Below, piece after piece: positions 1 to 13,153 of a DNA stretch of 64,000 nt (positions are counted from its first letter, which is position 1; each line of letters starts with the position of its first letter). The translations under genes were made by a program, and so were the position numbers. The DNA is from Vigna angularis. Its lineage: Eukaryota; Streptophyta; Magnoliopsida; Fabales; Fabaceae. Where the stretch lies: the NCBI RefSeq assembly GCF_016808095.1, contig NC_068976.1, positions 25,328,371 through 25,392,370 on the forward strand, read 5' to 3'. Under the pieces are notes generated by a model, which did no database searches, was not told where the DNA came from, and saw only the letters and a program-made list of their open reading frames with translations.

Positions 1-1884
1 TTAGCATTATCAAATACCCCCAAACTTACAACTTTGTTTGTCCTCAAGCAAAAGTACTCACCTAGCAAATAATTCAATCACAATGGTCTAGCAACTTTAA
101 GCACACTTTCAATCAATTAAAGAAAATCAATCATGCTTGCTCAACTTATAAATCACATTCAAGAGAAAATATAGCCTTAGCAAGCTAAACTTCAATCATG
201 GTGCTCACAAATTCAAAGTCACAAGATAGATGCAAATGATAGATCAACAAACATGGCAAGTTGTTTTCAATGAGTGCATGGAACCAATCCTCACCAAGGA
301 AAGTGTTTCACTCAAGCACAATGGTGTATAAGGATGTGTGTCTATCTCTCAACTATTACAGGGTTACACAAATCAACTTTGCCTTTTGTTTCAACAATAT
401 CAAACACATTAACAAGCAAGTTACATCACAAGGACTTTTTGAAGCTTGTATTGTGGCTGGGCTAAGAAGAAAAATTGGTTTTTCTGGACAACAAAGCACC
501 TTGAGATAAGAGACCAAACAATTTAGTTCATGATATAGCATAATATCTCTTTTTCTCCAAAATTGAATAAACCACTCTCAACTTATTTCCCAACTCTTTT
601 TCATTGAATTCATGTTTTTGTTTTTCTTCTTCTTTCTTCTTTTTCTTTCTTTTTAACTCAACTTATTATTTTCTCAATGCTCCCCTTTTTGATAATAAGA
701 ACTCCCCCAAACTTAGACCATTCTCCTCATCCTAACATATATGTTCATCTCAACTCAAGGTAAGGAGGTTAAGGATTTTTCAATAGGTTTAAGGTTTTAG
801 GAGTGAGAAAGTTTTCTTTTTAAGGTTCAAAGGTTATACATTGGCTTTTAGGCTCAAAATGTAGAAGAGGTGGAAGAACAAGATGGCCTTGATCATTTGT
901 AACATGCAAGTAACTAGTTCAAATAGAGAAACTTAGGCAAAATCAACTGTGATTCCAAAGTAATAACATTCAGCAATAAACTCTGAGGCACAACATCTCA
1001 CAGGTTTACACAGGGTTCCAGAATTTGATAAACATCATGCCAAGAATATTGATCACAATTAAAACCAAGCATCCATCTAAACATATACAAGCAACCACAA
1101 TCTCTGTTCAACAAGCTCAACCACATAATCTCAATCAGATTTTCAAAACAATTCTCATGGATAAAGAGCAAGCACAAGAGATTTGCATTCAATTCAAGCA
1201 TAACAAATGATTCACTCAAATCACCAGACCAATTGCGCAAGAACTATCCACTAGGCAAGTCAAAAAGAAATCAAAAACAAAAAAAACTGAAAGCAAATAA
1301 AACTTGAAATTAAAATTGAAAAACCGATTTAAAATGGACTCTTTGCAGCTCCAGCAGTGTAGGACACTAGCTTCACTTTCATCTGCAACATCTTCCTCCA
1401 ACAGTAGCTTATACTCCGCAACTGCTCCACCTCCCCCATCAGTAGGGGCCTGGCCCCCAGGCTATGCTACACGAGCAGCAAAATCTTCATTTCATATGGT
1501 GCTCAGCTCACACTTGGCTCAAAGGTTGGCCAGTGGTGGTTTTCAAACCAGTAAACTCCTAAGGAAAATGTTATCCTGGACAAGAAAGCTCAAAGTAAAA
1601 TTAGCATCCCTTAGTCAACAACTGAAGAGAAGAATCCATAAACACACTAAAAGAAATCTGCAAAAGAAAGCAGCAAAACAAGACAATGAAAGCCAAAACA
1701 AACAAAGACCAAAGTACATAAACAAAGAGGGAAGACTTAAAATTAAGCTTCCCAAAGGTACAACAACACAAAAAGGTATAAAAACACATCAAAAAGAGTG
1801 TGTGAAAGAGTGCAAAAGAATGGGAAACTCATTATAAATCAAGAAAAATAAAAGTGCAGAACCAGAATTTTTGGTGCTGGACGC

Positions 1885-2012
1885 CCCTAATGCAGTTCAC
1901 GCCCGGGCGCCCCTCAGTAGGGGGGGCTTGGGCGCCACTCAGTCAATTGGGTGCAGGAGGCCACTGGTGCAGCTCGCGCCCGGGCGCCCCTCAGCAGGGG
2001 GGGCTTGGGCGC
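1885..2012. repeat. GC-rich palindrome block inside family L
   Basis: This is a sharply GC-rich block in otherwise AT-rich DNA. It contains repeated GCGCCCGGGCGC-like palindromic words and the pair GGGGGGGCTTGGGCGCCA, spaced about 80 bp apart. The same words occur in the internal region at 59460-59600 and, in more copies, in the LTR at 57395-57665. Confidence 0.75.
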
Positions 2013-2860
2013 CATATCAGTTTTCTGCATAATGCAGATTTCTGCGAAATGGCCTTTCACCATGTGATTTTTGGTTCTAGACCTTCATTCAATGCACTTA
2101 CACACAAACCAAGCTACAAATAACATAATAAACTTATACAATACCACAAAAACAACATTACAACTCAAAAATCACAAAAATTCAAAACTACACAAACATG
2201 CAAAACATAAGCTACTAATGCAAATAACACAAAAATCACACAAACACAAGTAAAAAGGGTAAGAAAATTGGGTTGCCTCCCAAAAGCGCTTGTTTAACGT
2301 CATTAGCTTGACGGATTACTCAATGAAGTGCAAATGTTGATGTTGGTGTGCTCCTTCCACCAACTCTTCTTGAACCACTTTCTAGCCACCAAATCAACTC
2401 TCATAGCTTGAATTCTTCTTTTTAGCCCTTCCACTACCTTGACATCTTTAAACACTCAATCCTCTTGATCAACTTTGGCTTGCTAGGCTTGAGTTCCTTG
2501 TCTCTCATCAAAGGGTGGTGGTGACTAGTCTTTCTCTTTTCCTTCTCCCTTTCTTCATCTTTCACTTAGCACTTGGAGCATCTTCAATGAAGGGAGAATT
2601 TTGGGCAGCTTGTAGTGCTCAAGCTAGTTGTCTCCTTGTGTCCTATAATTTCTTCAATCTCAGGGTCTTCATGATGCTTTTGAGGCTGCAGTCCTCCTTA
2701 TGTGAACATCTCCCTGCATACACTTAGACACAACTAGGCTAAAGCCACAAATTAGCCCAAATAAAATTAAAAATCTATTTACAACAAAAGAGTTAGTTCT
2801 GTATACAAAATCAAGTCTACAAAAGTTAGAAACCTCACAAAAGTCTAGTATTGACACGAG

Positions 2861-2878
2861 TCCCCGGCAACGGCGCCA
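2861..2878 (-). other. Primer binding site, Asp-tRNA type
   Basis: The minus strand reads TGGCGCCGTTGCCGGGGA, which is complementary to the 3' end of plant tRNA-Asp as known for Athila/Tat-type retrotransposons. It lies just inside the LTR and fixes the orientation of the element as minus. Confidence 0.85.
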
Positions 2879-2884
2879 AAAACT

Positions 2885-3856
2885 TGTTAGTCCAAAAACT
2901 TGTTGGGCACGATTTCGGCAAGCGTACCGAATCGTTCAAGTAATAAACCGGTAAGACCGGGTATCGTTTTCCCAAGAGACTCGTAATACTAGAGAATTGT
3001 GCGATTAACAACTCATCTAGACTCAATAACATAACATCAATTTACAGAACAAGTGCAGAAAGATAAATTCATACATAATTACAAGGTTGGACTTTGGTAT
3101 TGAAGGCACTTGGAAATGGAAAAGACTAGAAATGGTATGAAATGACATTGCTAAGGTTAGTTTTCACCAATGCACTCTTGTGTATGATTAATTTCATCTC
3201 CTCTCTATCAATTTACTAAAGTCAATCCACTAAAACACTCTAGCCCTAATCCCTTAGGTGAAAGAGCCTAGGTTTTCCTTATCAAACCCCAATCCCTTGG
3301 CAATCTAACAAGCAAAACCCGCATTAAAGAGCTAGGATCTAAGACAACATGTGAATCATCTTCCATCCCTAGAATCAATGACCCACAAGGACTCCTATTT
3401 CAGTTCCGGGTTTCATCTTACGTCCCCATAATCCATAAAACCCCAAAATCAAGTCATGAACGTCCCCATTACATGCAAGCTTTAAGATTGGAAACAAGAA
3501 TACTAGCAATTGATAGAAAAGGCATATATATAATCAAATCATTCAACAATTACACAAGAATTCAAAGGCTACAACTAATCCCAACAAGATGGGTTTGACG
3601 AGCGTCCTCTTGCTGGCGACGAGCGTCCTCTTGCATGTGCTTGCTTTGGTTTGCTCTATACATTGTGGGAGACTCTTCCAAGCTCATTTTTAGCTACAAA
3701 ATAAGGGATTATTGATGAAAGTACATCAAAGTAGCCAAAAACACAATTATTTAGAAAACAAGACAAAACAAGAGGATTAAGCAAGTTATAAGTTAGAAAG
3801 GAGTTGATTTTGCTACTAAAATGATGCTTAAAATATGGTAAAATTTAGCATTATCA
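2885..3856 (-). repeat. 5' LTR of the family L element
   Basis: The LTR begins TGATAATGCT on the minus strand and is taken to end at CTAACA just before the primer site. It is about 970 bp and aligns with 57130-58576. The latter is about 475 bp longer, mainly because it contains a GC-rich block that is absent here; this copy has a short duplicated GACGAGCGTCCTCTTG motif near 3597-3635 instead. The start is well supported by three other copies in the window. The exact 3' end is an estimate. Confidence 0.7.
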
Positions 3857-6711
3857 ATCCTCTAGGAAAGCTCATAAAAAAAATTAAACAAGTTGAATAA
3901 AAAGATTGATATAACTAGGAGTTAAGAGTATTTGGCCTTTAATGTTATGTGTCATTATACATTACTTTAAATGAGGCACTAAAGGTCATTGGAGGAGACA
4001 AAATGTTCAATATTTCAATCATACAACTATGTGCATGTAATATTTTTCATTGTCATCCATATTTAAATCTTGGAATTGATACTTTTTATTATATACTAAC
4101 TGTCTTGTTATAGGTACATGGACACAATCATTGTGGACTAAGGTCGAACTTTCGTTTATGAATTTATTGAACTTCAGACCATTCAATCTCCAGGAAACAC
4201 ACTTGAGTACAAACAAACTTATTTACAAACATGAATGTGAATAAAAAGGATGTACCTTGCGTCATACATTGATGAGTAGGTGTTACTAAATGTAATATTT
4301 TATGAAGTAATAGTAATTAATCGATTAACAATTTGTGATTCATGGTAGGGCTCATTGACAACTAATGATCATCATACCAAGACAATGCACAATTATATGT
4401 TTTTGTTCCCTACACAAGAAGATGAAACCTGAGTTGAAATCCATGTTATTACAAACGTAAGTGTTGCTTTTTTTTCTTCATATCATCTACTTAGTTATAT
4501 TAATACTAACTTATGTTTCAAATGTTTCCATCTTAATTAGAGTTGTGGCAAAGTCCAAAGCACATGTTGAAACTCATTCATCTTAAAGTTACTAATTTCG
4601 CATGTCAATTTATGACCTTGATATGTCATTATTTTCTTTCACATGTTTTGTGTAACAAACAACTAAATTCACATGCATGTGACTATTATGCATTGTATTG
4701 GATAAAAATCATCATTCGAGCAGGAATTAGAAAAGAATGAATTAAGTTAAAAGTATATACCTTTCACATATTACAAATTACATCAAACTTTAAACATTAG
4801 TATCTATATATAATAAAGTTATGTTATTTTTCCAATAAATTAAGAATCTATCACCTATAACGGATGACACAATAAAGAAAATAAGAAAAAAATGAATAAT
4901 GTATCTACTGAAAAGATGGAGTTAGGATCCATAATAGCAATAGTATTTTGCTTGAAAACTATCTAGGCAAGTTTTTATTATGAAAGTCTTAGTTTTGTTT
5001 TAATAGTTTTAGTTTTGATAATTTTAGTGTTAGTAGTTACATTTTGTGCCATTAGCTTTAATTTGATAAATATAATCTATGGTGAAATTTTTTTGAACTG
5101 TGATGGAATATTTTTTTCTTTTCAAATTTAGGTAAATTGTAAATATAAAAAAAAAAAAACAGCATTTGACATATGTTAGTGAGAGACATAATAAAGGACG
5201 TTGAATTATATCATAGTCGACATTCTTTGACGCGCACTAATACACATAAAGTGCTTCCAATTTTTAGTTAGAAATAACGTGAATTGAACATCTATTGTAA
5301 TACCCGTGACTAAAAGATGTTGGACTTCCAAATAATCAATGTTATTGGATTACCTATTTTCAAGACTGATATTAATTTGATGTCTTCAGTTAAAATGTTA
5401 GAATTTCTTCTGAAATAAAAAATTGAAAATAACATACATCAAAAATATTTTTCCTGAGCATGTAACGTTTGACCTCATCCATCATAAATATGTTAAAAAA
5501 TTCATGATGAACATTTTATATTAGAGTTGTTTGTTATACCTATTGTGTTAGAATGAGACAGAACTTGTTTTCTATCACCTATCACCTAATATTTTAATAT
5601 ATATTATATATACATTTTTTCCATAATAATTTTTATATTTAATGAATTTAGGACCACCTATGTAAAGTCTGTTTTGTTTTATCCTACATGACAAAACTCC
5701 ACTCACTACCAAAACGGAAGAGATTGTTGGCGTATTCTACATTTTTTACTAATAAACAACATTAATCTTTTTAGAAAATAAATGTAAATAAGTTTCATTG
5801 AAAATGTAAATTTAAACAAGAATGATTTTAATTTATAAGTGTAAATAAAAAATATAAATTTATAAAATTAAATTCTAAACAATTCTTCTACTTTTATTAT
5901 TTTTTTTTCAACTATAATTTTTGCTTTGATAATTTAATTCTTAAATGAATATTTTAAAAAAATTACTACCAATATGTAGCATATATTCATAAATATAGAC
6001 GCTATTATATCTTTCCCAATAATAGACGCTATTAGAATATATTGATTTAAAAATACCTATTTTATATGTACTGCGAATTTCACAGGGTGAAATGTTTTAG
6101 CTATTCGTATTCATAATCCGACAATTTATTAGGAGAAGTTACCGGCGGCGAATTCGCGATCAGAAAAATGCCCGCAAGTCGCCCCAATTAGCCGAATTCA
6201 ATTGCCAGTTTAGCCGAAACATGAGTAAATGTACTAAAACGGCTTCAAAAGTCACGTTTTAAGCAGTTATGGTAGAAAAACATGGTTAAGAGATTCCTTT
6301 CTGATTTTCAAAATACGAATAGATCTTACACTTCAATTTCAACACACAATCAATCAAAACAAAACTCATTTTATGCAGCATTTTATCTCCATTTCATCTT
6401 ACCGGTTGCTTTTACAATTAGAGAAATAATATTATGGTACTACTTTACTGATACAGCAACTGAAATGTCACACAGGAATGTACATCTCATTCTGATGCAA
6501 GTTATTCCTATCCATATATATATATATATATTGAAATTTATTCAGTGATAGACATTAGAATGTCAATTCATGAACTTGCACGGTTATTGATCTCGATCTT
6601 CTAGGAGTGTTAGACCCTGAACATAATTAACAAACGATAAAGAAGCAAAGTTAGTAGTATGCATAGAAAAAGCAAATTGAAGGAGATGCAAATCACTTAA
6701 GTTGTTATTAA
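3857..6711. other. Intergenic, no gene recognised
   Basis: AT-rich sequence with only short unrelated open frames. I recognise no protein domain, RNA gene or complete transposon here. A short (TA)n run lies near 6517-6532. Confidence 0.6.
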
Positions 6712-7198
6712 TTACTTGTTGTATTCAATTTGAATTTTTCCAGCATTGAGGTCAGCGATTGCAGAGAAAGCTTCTTGGGAGAGATCAATGGTGGCTTGGC
6801 AACCTGGGGAAGGACAACGATCAACAATCTTCACAGTAACACTGCCACCCTTGCATGGCTGAGGCACACCTTGGTTGGTGGCACCTGTGCACGAGATCTT
6901 GTACATTTGACCACATGCAGCTCCGTTCGCATATATTGCGTCGCTTGCAGCAGCTATCATCGTTCCCTGATCTTGGTACCCGTAGCATGCAGAAGCTGCA
7001 AAGTGAAGTTCATGGTAAAGATGCATTTTATATGACAGTAAAATGAAGGAATTCTGCAGAATGCATAACGAATAGCTGCTGCTACTTACGTTTGTAAACT
7101 GTGTAGTAAGTTGCAGTTCCAGAAATAGCAGATGTAACTGAGATAAGGCTTATGAAGACAAGCCCCATCACAAACACTGCGCTCATTTTGTTCTCCAT
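6712..7198 (-). CDS. EG45-like domain protein / plant natriuretic peptide-like, two exons
   Basis: Exon 1 is 7198-7090 and exon 2 is 6995-6712, joined by a GTAAGT...TTGCAG intron, giving 130 residues. Residues 1-24 look like a signal peptide (MENKMSAVFVMGLVFISLIS, then VTSA), so the product is probably secreted to the apoplast. The mature part is a single expansin-like double-psi barrel: GTATYYT, SACYGY, ANGAACGQMYKISC, and VKIVDRCPSPGCQATIDLSQ with the aspartate of the DRC motif. It has six cysteines, as expected for three disulfides. There is no C-terminal cellulose-binding domain, which separates it from true expansins. Family members act as extracellular peptides affecting water and ion balance or are induced by stress; no enzyme activity is claimed. 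The gene stands alone, with a TATA box 103 bp upstream of the start. The splice join is in frame and uninterrupted. Confidence 0.9.
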
Positions 7199-7300
7199 AT
7201 TACGGAATTAATTGTGGTATTTGGTAATGTGAACTTCAATCCTTTCCCAAGTAGTTTGAGAATGTGTTCTGTTCTGCATCAATTGAGATGATATCAGTAC

Positions 7301-7310
7301 CCTTTTATAG
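7301..7310 (-). promoter_or_regulatory. TATA box of the EG45-like gene
   Basis: CTATAAAAGG on the minus strand, 103 bp upstream of the ATG at 7198. This is a normal distance for a plant gene with a short leader. Confidence 0.7.
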
Positions 7311-9898
7311 GCAGTTTCGTAACATTTTCTTTGGAAAACTATATACAATATTAAACTGACTTGTCTAACAATTCTAATAATTTTAAATATAGATTAATTA
7401 TCCTTTTACTCCGTAAACTAATATGGAAAAGTTTGAAATTAATTTATTTTTTAAAGATATATTTTGTTTTTTAAATTTTAATTTTTTTTTAATTTAATAA
7501 CATTAATTTTTATAAATCAGGAAACTATTTAAATGACATTTTAAATTTATTTGAGTTTCAACATATCAAAATGATTAAAATAATTCAAATATTATCTTAA
7601 AACATATTTAATATATCAAAAAAATTTAATACACTCATTAAAAATAATATGCCTATTCATTTTCAAAATTTGAATACCAAAATATATTAAAATTTGAGAT
7701 AAAATTTAATTTTATATAAAACTAGTGATTAAAAACATATTTAATTATTTAAATATTTATTTTTAAGAGATGAAACATGCATACTTTTATTTATTTTAAT
7801 ATAAATAAATCCTTTAACAAAAATGGTTATATAGTAGTTTTCTTGAGAACTTTTTGCTTTATATAACTTGTATAGTAAATATTGAATACAATTACAAATT
7901 TTGAATTATTACTAATTTTAAGATTTCTGAAAAATGAAATGAAATTTAAGATACCCTAATATTGGTGCTTCTACATTTCATATTTATTTTTGTTAGAATC
8001 CCTAATTGGAAGTATGGTAAATATCAACTTGTTAAAGAAAATTGAAGAATTACTCTATCAGACTACAGCATTCAATTTTTTTTTTCTTTCAATTATGTTG
8101 GATTGTACCTTTCCACTGTTCCTGCATGTGGCCGCCGGACTCTTATTTAAAATGCACGTGCTTTAATTAAATAGCTAGGGTTCCGATGACTTGACTACAG
8201 TTTTTTCTGATAGAAATGTGCTGAAAGAAATATATGGATATTTGACAAAAGAAGATAAAACTGAAAATTTATAACTTAATTGAATTTGAAAGTTAAAGAA
8301 GATAATATCTAATTGAAAATTAAACGTTACTAATTTTAGAAAATAAGCTTTAGTGGAAGGTTAATTCTAAAATTTTATGCAAAGTTGTCTAAATTTTTTA
8401 ATTTTTTATTAGTCAAAATAAATATATTAAATAAGACAATTGAATTGCATCAACCATGTACAAATAATAAAAGTCAACAATATGACTCTCTCTCTCAATA
8501 TGATGTCATAGTATATGTTTTTTACTTAACATTGAAATCAAAGACTAAACTTTACAGCATATGTTTATTTGAATAGAACAAGGATTCCCATTCTTTTCAA
8601 TCTTTCAAAATTATAATTTTCATAATTATTTTATATTTTGTGACTTTTCGTTTTTAAGCTTTCAAATGATATCAGAGCAAAATAAAAAGTTTGTATTTAT
8701 GCATATTAATATATTAATTAATGACAGAGGTTGAATCAAACAAGTTAAATTAATATATTAACAACAAATATTTAATAACTTTAAAGATAGAAAAACAAAA
8801 GTTTTTTTTTATATAATTATAATATAAGGAGTGTCAACTCTTTTAAAATTCTAAGAACTCATTTAGGAATGTATTTTTATTTATTTTTTCTAATAATCAT
8901 TTTCATAAAAGAGATTATATTTCGAGATTTACATTAATGTCTTTTATGATAAAAAGAAAGCCTTTTATGATTTCATAGAAAAGTATGCCTCTCATTTTCA
9001 ATTTTTACACACTTGCACACCCGAATAATTGTAAAAGACAAACATAAAAAGGGTAACATGAAAACGTGGAAAAGAAACTAAAATATAAATTGTGAAAAGA
9101 CGGGGTTAAAGGAAAAACAGTGAAAAAACACACGCATAATGTTGAAAAACAGACAAAAGAGGCAACACGTTTAGGTTAAAAAAAAATAATAAAAGCGAAA
9201 TAAGTCAAAATTACTTCAAATCTACTTGATTAGATAGAAATTGATTCAGATTTCTAAAAAGTATGAGAAAATAGAAGAATAATTCTTATTTTCTTTTAAA
9301 GCGAGTATAAGTTCATATAAAATTATGAGAAACTATGGATACAACATTTTGCTGATAAAAAAAATGGATATAACATTTTTATGATAAAAAAAAATGGATA
9401 CAATATTTAAGAAGGAACTAGTGAAACTAATAAAGTCAATAAAATTTAATTGTCTTCCTCTCGAGGACATAGTTGAAATAGCCATTTAATTTGATAAATG
9501 TGAAAGAAGTAAAACATTCGTTATCATGGAGGATTTTGGGATTCAATATTTGTCAAGGATGTTTCAATGAATCAATTGTTTCAATTAATCCAATTTATTC
9601 AACGTAAGTTCGTTTATAATGAATAAGTAAACTTAATATTTTTAATTTAAATATTTTTGTTTGAGTGTTTTATACGTCTATTGTAAATATGAATTTTATA
9701 AATAGTTTATTTACGACATGAATTAAAATCACAAAGATTTTCAATTTGCGAAGTTCTTGTAATATGTTACTATGATCAACAAATCACACATTTGAGATCA
9801 TATTTTTTGTGCTTTTGTTTTTAAAGATGAAGTGGTGGAGAAAGCCAAAAAGAAAAATTAAGGGAAGAAATTTGTAGATGAAGAAAAAAATTTGAGAA
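7311..9898. other. Intergenic, no gene recognised
   Basis: Very AT-rich DNA with no recognisable domain. A small tandem repeat at about 9339-9408 has three copies of a 28-30-bp unit beginning ATGGATA(C/T)AA, separated by A-runs. Confidence 0.6.
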
Positions 9899-10393
9899 AC
9901 ATTTTTAAGTCGATATTAATTTATTTATGTTCTACATTACTAAAAGAATCGTTGAATTACTTTTAATTGAATTAACTTTATGTTAATGCATATTTAAAGT
10001 TATTATAAATGAAACAACAAGAAAGAGTTTCGAAGCACAAGAATTAATTATACAGATATAATTAGTTACTAACAAAAATATATAAATCCCATTAGTTATT
10101 AAACTTGTTTTTATTTAAAATTACTAATTTTCTTATTTTAATTGTTATATAATAAGTGTATAAATAATTATTTATTTGCCTATATTGCTTATAAAGTCAA
10201 AATTATTGAGATGAATTGATTTGAAGAGATAGGTGTCCTATAAGTTACAATGCGATTAGTTGCGTAGAGAACGGATTGTTTAATATTTTCCATTAGGTTC
10301 TTCGTCTCCGACTGCTATAGTGTTAACCTTTTCTGTTTAAACCATAATAAATCAAACGTGTTAGGATGACGTTGGTGAGAAATCCAAAAAACA
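9899..10393. repeat. Segmental duplicate A (unoccupied paralogue of the V insertion site)
   Basis: About 495 bp that reappears as 10832-10966 continued by 18363-18722. Shared landmarks are GTCGATATTAATTTATTTAT, AAAGAGTTTCGAAG and GATGACGTT. In this copy TTTCGAAG runs straight into CACAAGAATTAATTA; in the other copy family V is inserted exactly there. Confidence 0.88.
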
Positions 10394-10403
10394 CGTCAAT
10401 TTA

Positions 10404-10509
<106 letters not shown>

Positions 10510-10831
10510 GCAGTTATAAAAATCAGTTTATAAATTAATTTTGTAAAAATAAGTTAAATTTAAAGTTTAGTTTTTAATACCTTTTATTTCATATTAAGAG
10601 TAATTAAATTCTCTTTTATTAAGGTTAGATAAAGAAAAAAAAACAAACTCTCTTGTATGTTTTTTTTTAATATTTATATACAATTTTATATTGATATTTT
10701 TCATTTGTGTTTAATTTTTATATTTATTATGAATTGATCGATCAAAAATTAATTAAAACTGTAAGAGGTTGAAAAGTCTATATTAATTTCGAAACATGAG
10801 TATTAAATATGAAAATATTAAATTTTGAGTC

Positions 10832-10966
10832 CATTTTTATGTCGATATTAATTTATTTATGTTCTCAAATTACTAAAAATCGTTGAATTACTTTTAATTG
10901 TATTAACTTTATGTTAATGCATATTTAGAATTATTATAAATGAAACAACAAGAAAGAGTTTCGAAG
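10832..10966. repeat. Segmental duplicate B, left part
   Basis: Matches 9899-10030 and ends with the target duplication CGAAG (10962-10966) that borders the family V element. It continues after the element at 18358. Confidence 0.88.
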
Positions 10967-13142
10967 TGTAACATCCCAAATTCTCACATTAATGTAACAT
11001 CCCAACTTTTCACATTAATGTAACATCCCAAATTTTCACACTTGATAATTAACATTACATTTACGGTAACATTCCGTAATCTCACCCTTTAAAATTTTCT
11101 AGTTGATATAAGTCTATACATGTAAAAAGATTCTAATTATAGTTCTTCTACTCCTCCCTTTCCTTGGTACTATGTGAGGCGACATTCCTTCATCTGCTCC
11201 CGTATAACGAATTATACGATCATCGCACATACCCAAACACAAAACACAAACAAGTAGGGTGAGCTAACATGCAACAAATCATTTATAAGACATGCATAAT
11301 TACTTCGATACAAACATCATATAATAATTATGTCAAACACCCTCATACCATCGTACCACAATTCCTATTAGACACTCGTCCCACAATACCCAATAAATAC
11401 CATAATACTCAATAGACATTCATTCCATAATACCCAATAAACACTCATCCCACAATACCCAATAAACACTTATTCCACAATACCCAATAAACACTCATCC
11501 CACAATACCCAAATAAACACTCATTCCACAATACCCAATAGGCACTTATCCCCACGATATTCAATAGGCACTTATCCCAACGATATGTTGATGAGCGATA
11601 CAACGGAAGGTTTTTCACTTGTGATGTCATTCTTAGTCCCCTCACTATGTCCAAAACCGGCACATAGACCAGGACATTCTGCCCTCCATACCATTCATAA
11701 GGTTAGTCCCCTCACTATGTCCTAAACCGGCACATAGACCAGGACATTCTGCCCTCCATACCATTCACAAGGTTAGTCCCCTCACTATGTCCTAAACCGG
11801 CACATAGACCAGGACATTCTGCCCTCCATACCATTCACAAGGTTAGTCCCCTCACTATGTCCTAAACCGGCACATAGACCAGGACCTCCTGCCCCTCTCA
11901 CCACATAATTCATCATTCTCTACTTGAGACTGAATGATTATTAGAGTATCAGGATAACCTCCAACTTCATGACCCTCAACATCAACATATACGCACATAC
12001 CATGACATTACAGAATCTCTCCACGAAACTCATACCATGCTCACATTCCTTAACTCATATTATACCATTACGAAATCTACCCATAATCCTCATACACATA
12101 CCATGACATTACAGAATCTCTCCGCGATACTCATACCATACTCACATTCCTCGACTCATATTATACCCTTACGACATTTCCCCGTAATACTCATACATGT
12201 TTAGATGCATAAATTCAAATCAAATAAACTTTAATCATTTCAGAAATCATACAAACTGAATATATTCCAACAAGATATATTACATGATAATTTAACAGTA
12301 CATAATCTGTACACAAGATTTAAGTTAAAAACCTGTCGAGTAGACTTCCAGGAAAGAGAGGTGCGTCACAATGGACAACTTAAGTACCAAGTCTTTCCTT
12401 AGCCAAAGTGTTCCTCAACTAGTTTTTAACAAATTTCTTATTAACAGATTCAAAACAACAACATATAATATTTACACCGAATATCAATATAGATAAACAT
12501 ACAGTAAGCATTAACAATATTCATACATAATTTCAAGACATGAATAGTAATAAAACAGTACTAAATCATAATATAAAAGCTTAGAAAGATTAGCTCCCCT
12601 ACCTCTATTCCAGACTTAATCTCCTGCTCCGAATTTGTTTCCCCCGAAACCCTTCAGAACCTCTACTCTTCTTGCAACTAAAAATTTCTCTCTAACTCTT
12701 TCTTCTCTATTTCTCAAGCTCTCACTTGATTCCTCTTTTCTTGGTGCAAAATACCCTTCCCTCCCATGGCTATTTATAGTAAAAAAAAAATTTACTATTC
12801 ATTAATATTTTAATATTATTTATTATTTTAATATTATTTAAAAATAATATTTCAATCATTTTCTCACCAAATCTGATCCTAATTTCTACCTACTACTTTC
12901 TTCCATGCTAAGAAATCTTAATGCTGAAAATTTATTTTTACTATTTACTTTTTACTATTTACTATTTACTTTTTACTATTCAATTTAAAAAAATTTACTA
13001 AATAAGTTACCAAAAATTTGAACCTCTCCTTCTAAAATTACTATAATTTTATATCCAAAATTTACAATTTTCTATCCATTAAAATTATTATTACTAATAA
13101 AATACTAAAATTTACTACTATATATTTTTCATGGGTCTTACA
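10967..13142 (-). repeat. Family V LTR (downstream LTR in element sense)
   Basis: In plus-strand order it begins with three head-to-tail copies of a 26-bp unit starting TGTAACATCCCAA (10967-11044). It then carries the hairpin module at 11201-11218, an AATACCCAATAAACACTCAT minisatellite (about 11380-11530), four 70-bp repeats (11641-11910), and a TATA region at about 12768-12780 (CTATAAATAGCC on the minus strand). It ends CATGGGTCTTACA. Confidence 0.93.
11641..11910. repeat. 70-bp tandem repeat, four copies
   Basis: CTCACTATGTCC(T/A)AAACCGG recurs at 11641, 11711, 11781 and 11851, a period of 70 bp. The same four copies are in the other LTR. There are two copies in the solo LTR at 35866-37909 and about one in the solo LTR at 19082-22515. 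Confidence 0.92.
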
Positions 13143-13153
13143 TTCTCCCCAAC
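13143..13153 (-). other. Polypurine tract of family V
   Basis: GTTGGGGAGAA on the minus strand directly precedes the LTR start TGTAAGACCC. This is the expected position for plus-strand DNA priming. Confidence 0.8.

Larger units (their letters stand above)
1..3856 (-). mobile_element. Non-autonomous LTR retrotransposon, family L (partial)
   Basis: Read on the minus strand this has the order LTR (3856 to about 2885), primer binding site (2878-2861), internal region, polypurine tract (AAGTTTGGGGGTATT, around 28-14), and the first 12 bases of the second LTR running off the left edge. The LTR start TGATAATGCTAAA is seen at 3856 and again at position 12. The internal region of about 2.85 kb shows no gag, protease, RT or integrase, so it resembles a large non-autonomous derivative. 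The same family occurs in the opposite orientation at 56050-61901. Asp-tRNA priming suggests the Athila/Tat side of Ty3/gypsy; this is inference because no coding domain remains. A target duplication cannot be checked. Confidence 0.82.

Noticed and set aside
1304..1837. 177-residue open frame (plus strand) whose first part is conserved at 60137-59910
   Set aside because: It is antisense to the family L element, has no recognisable domain and low-complexity ends. The conservation is explained by shared retrotransposon sequence. The sense frame of the same stretch has a stop in the 1-3856 copy.
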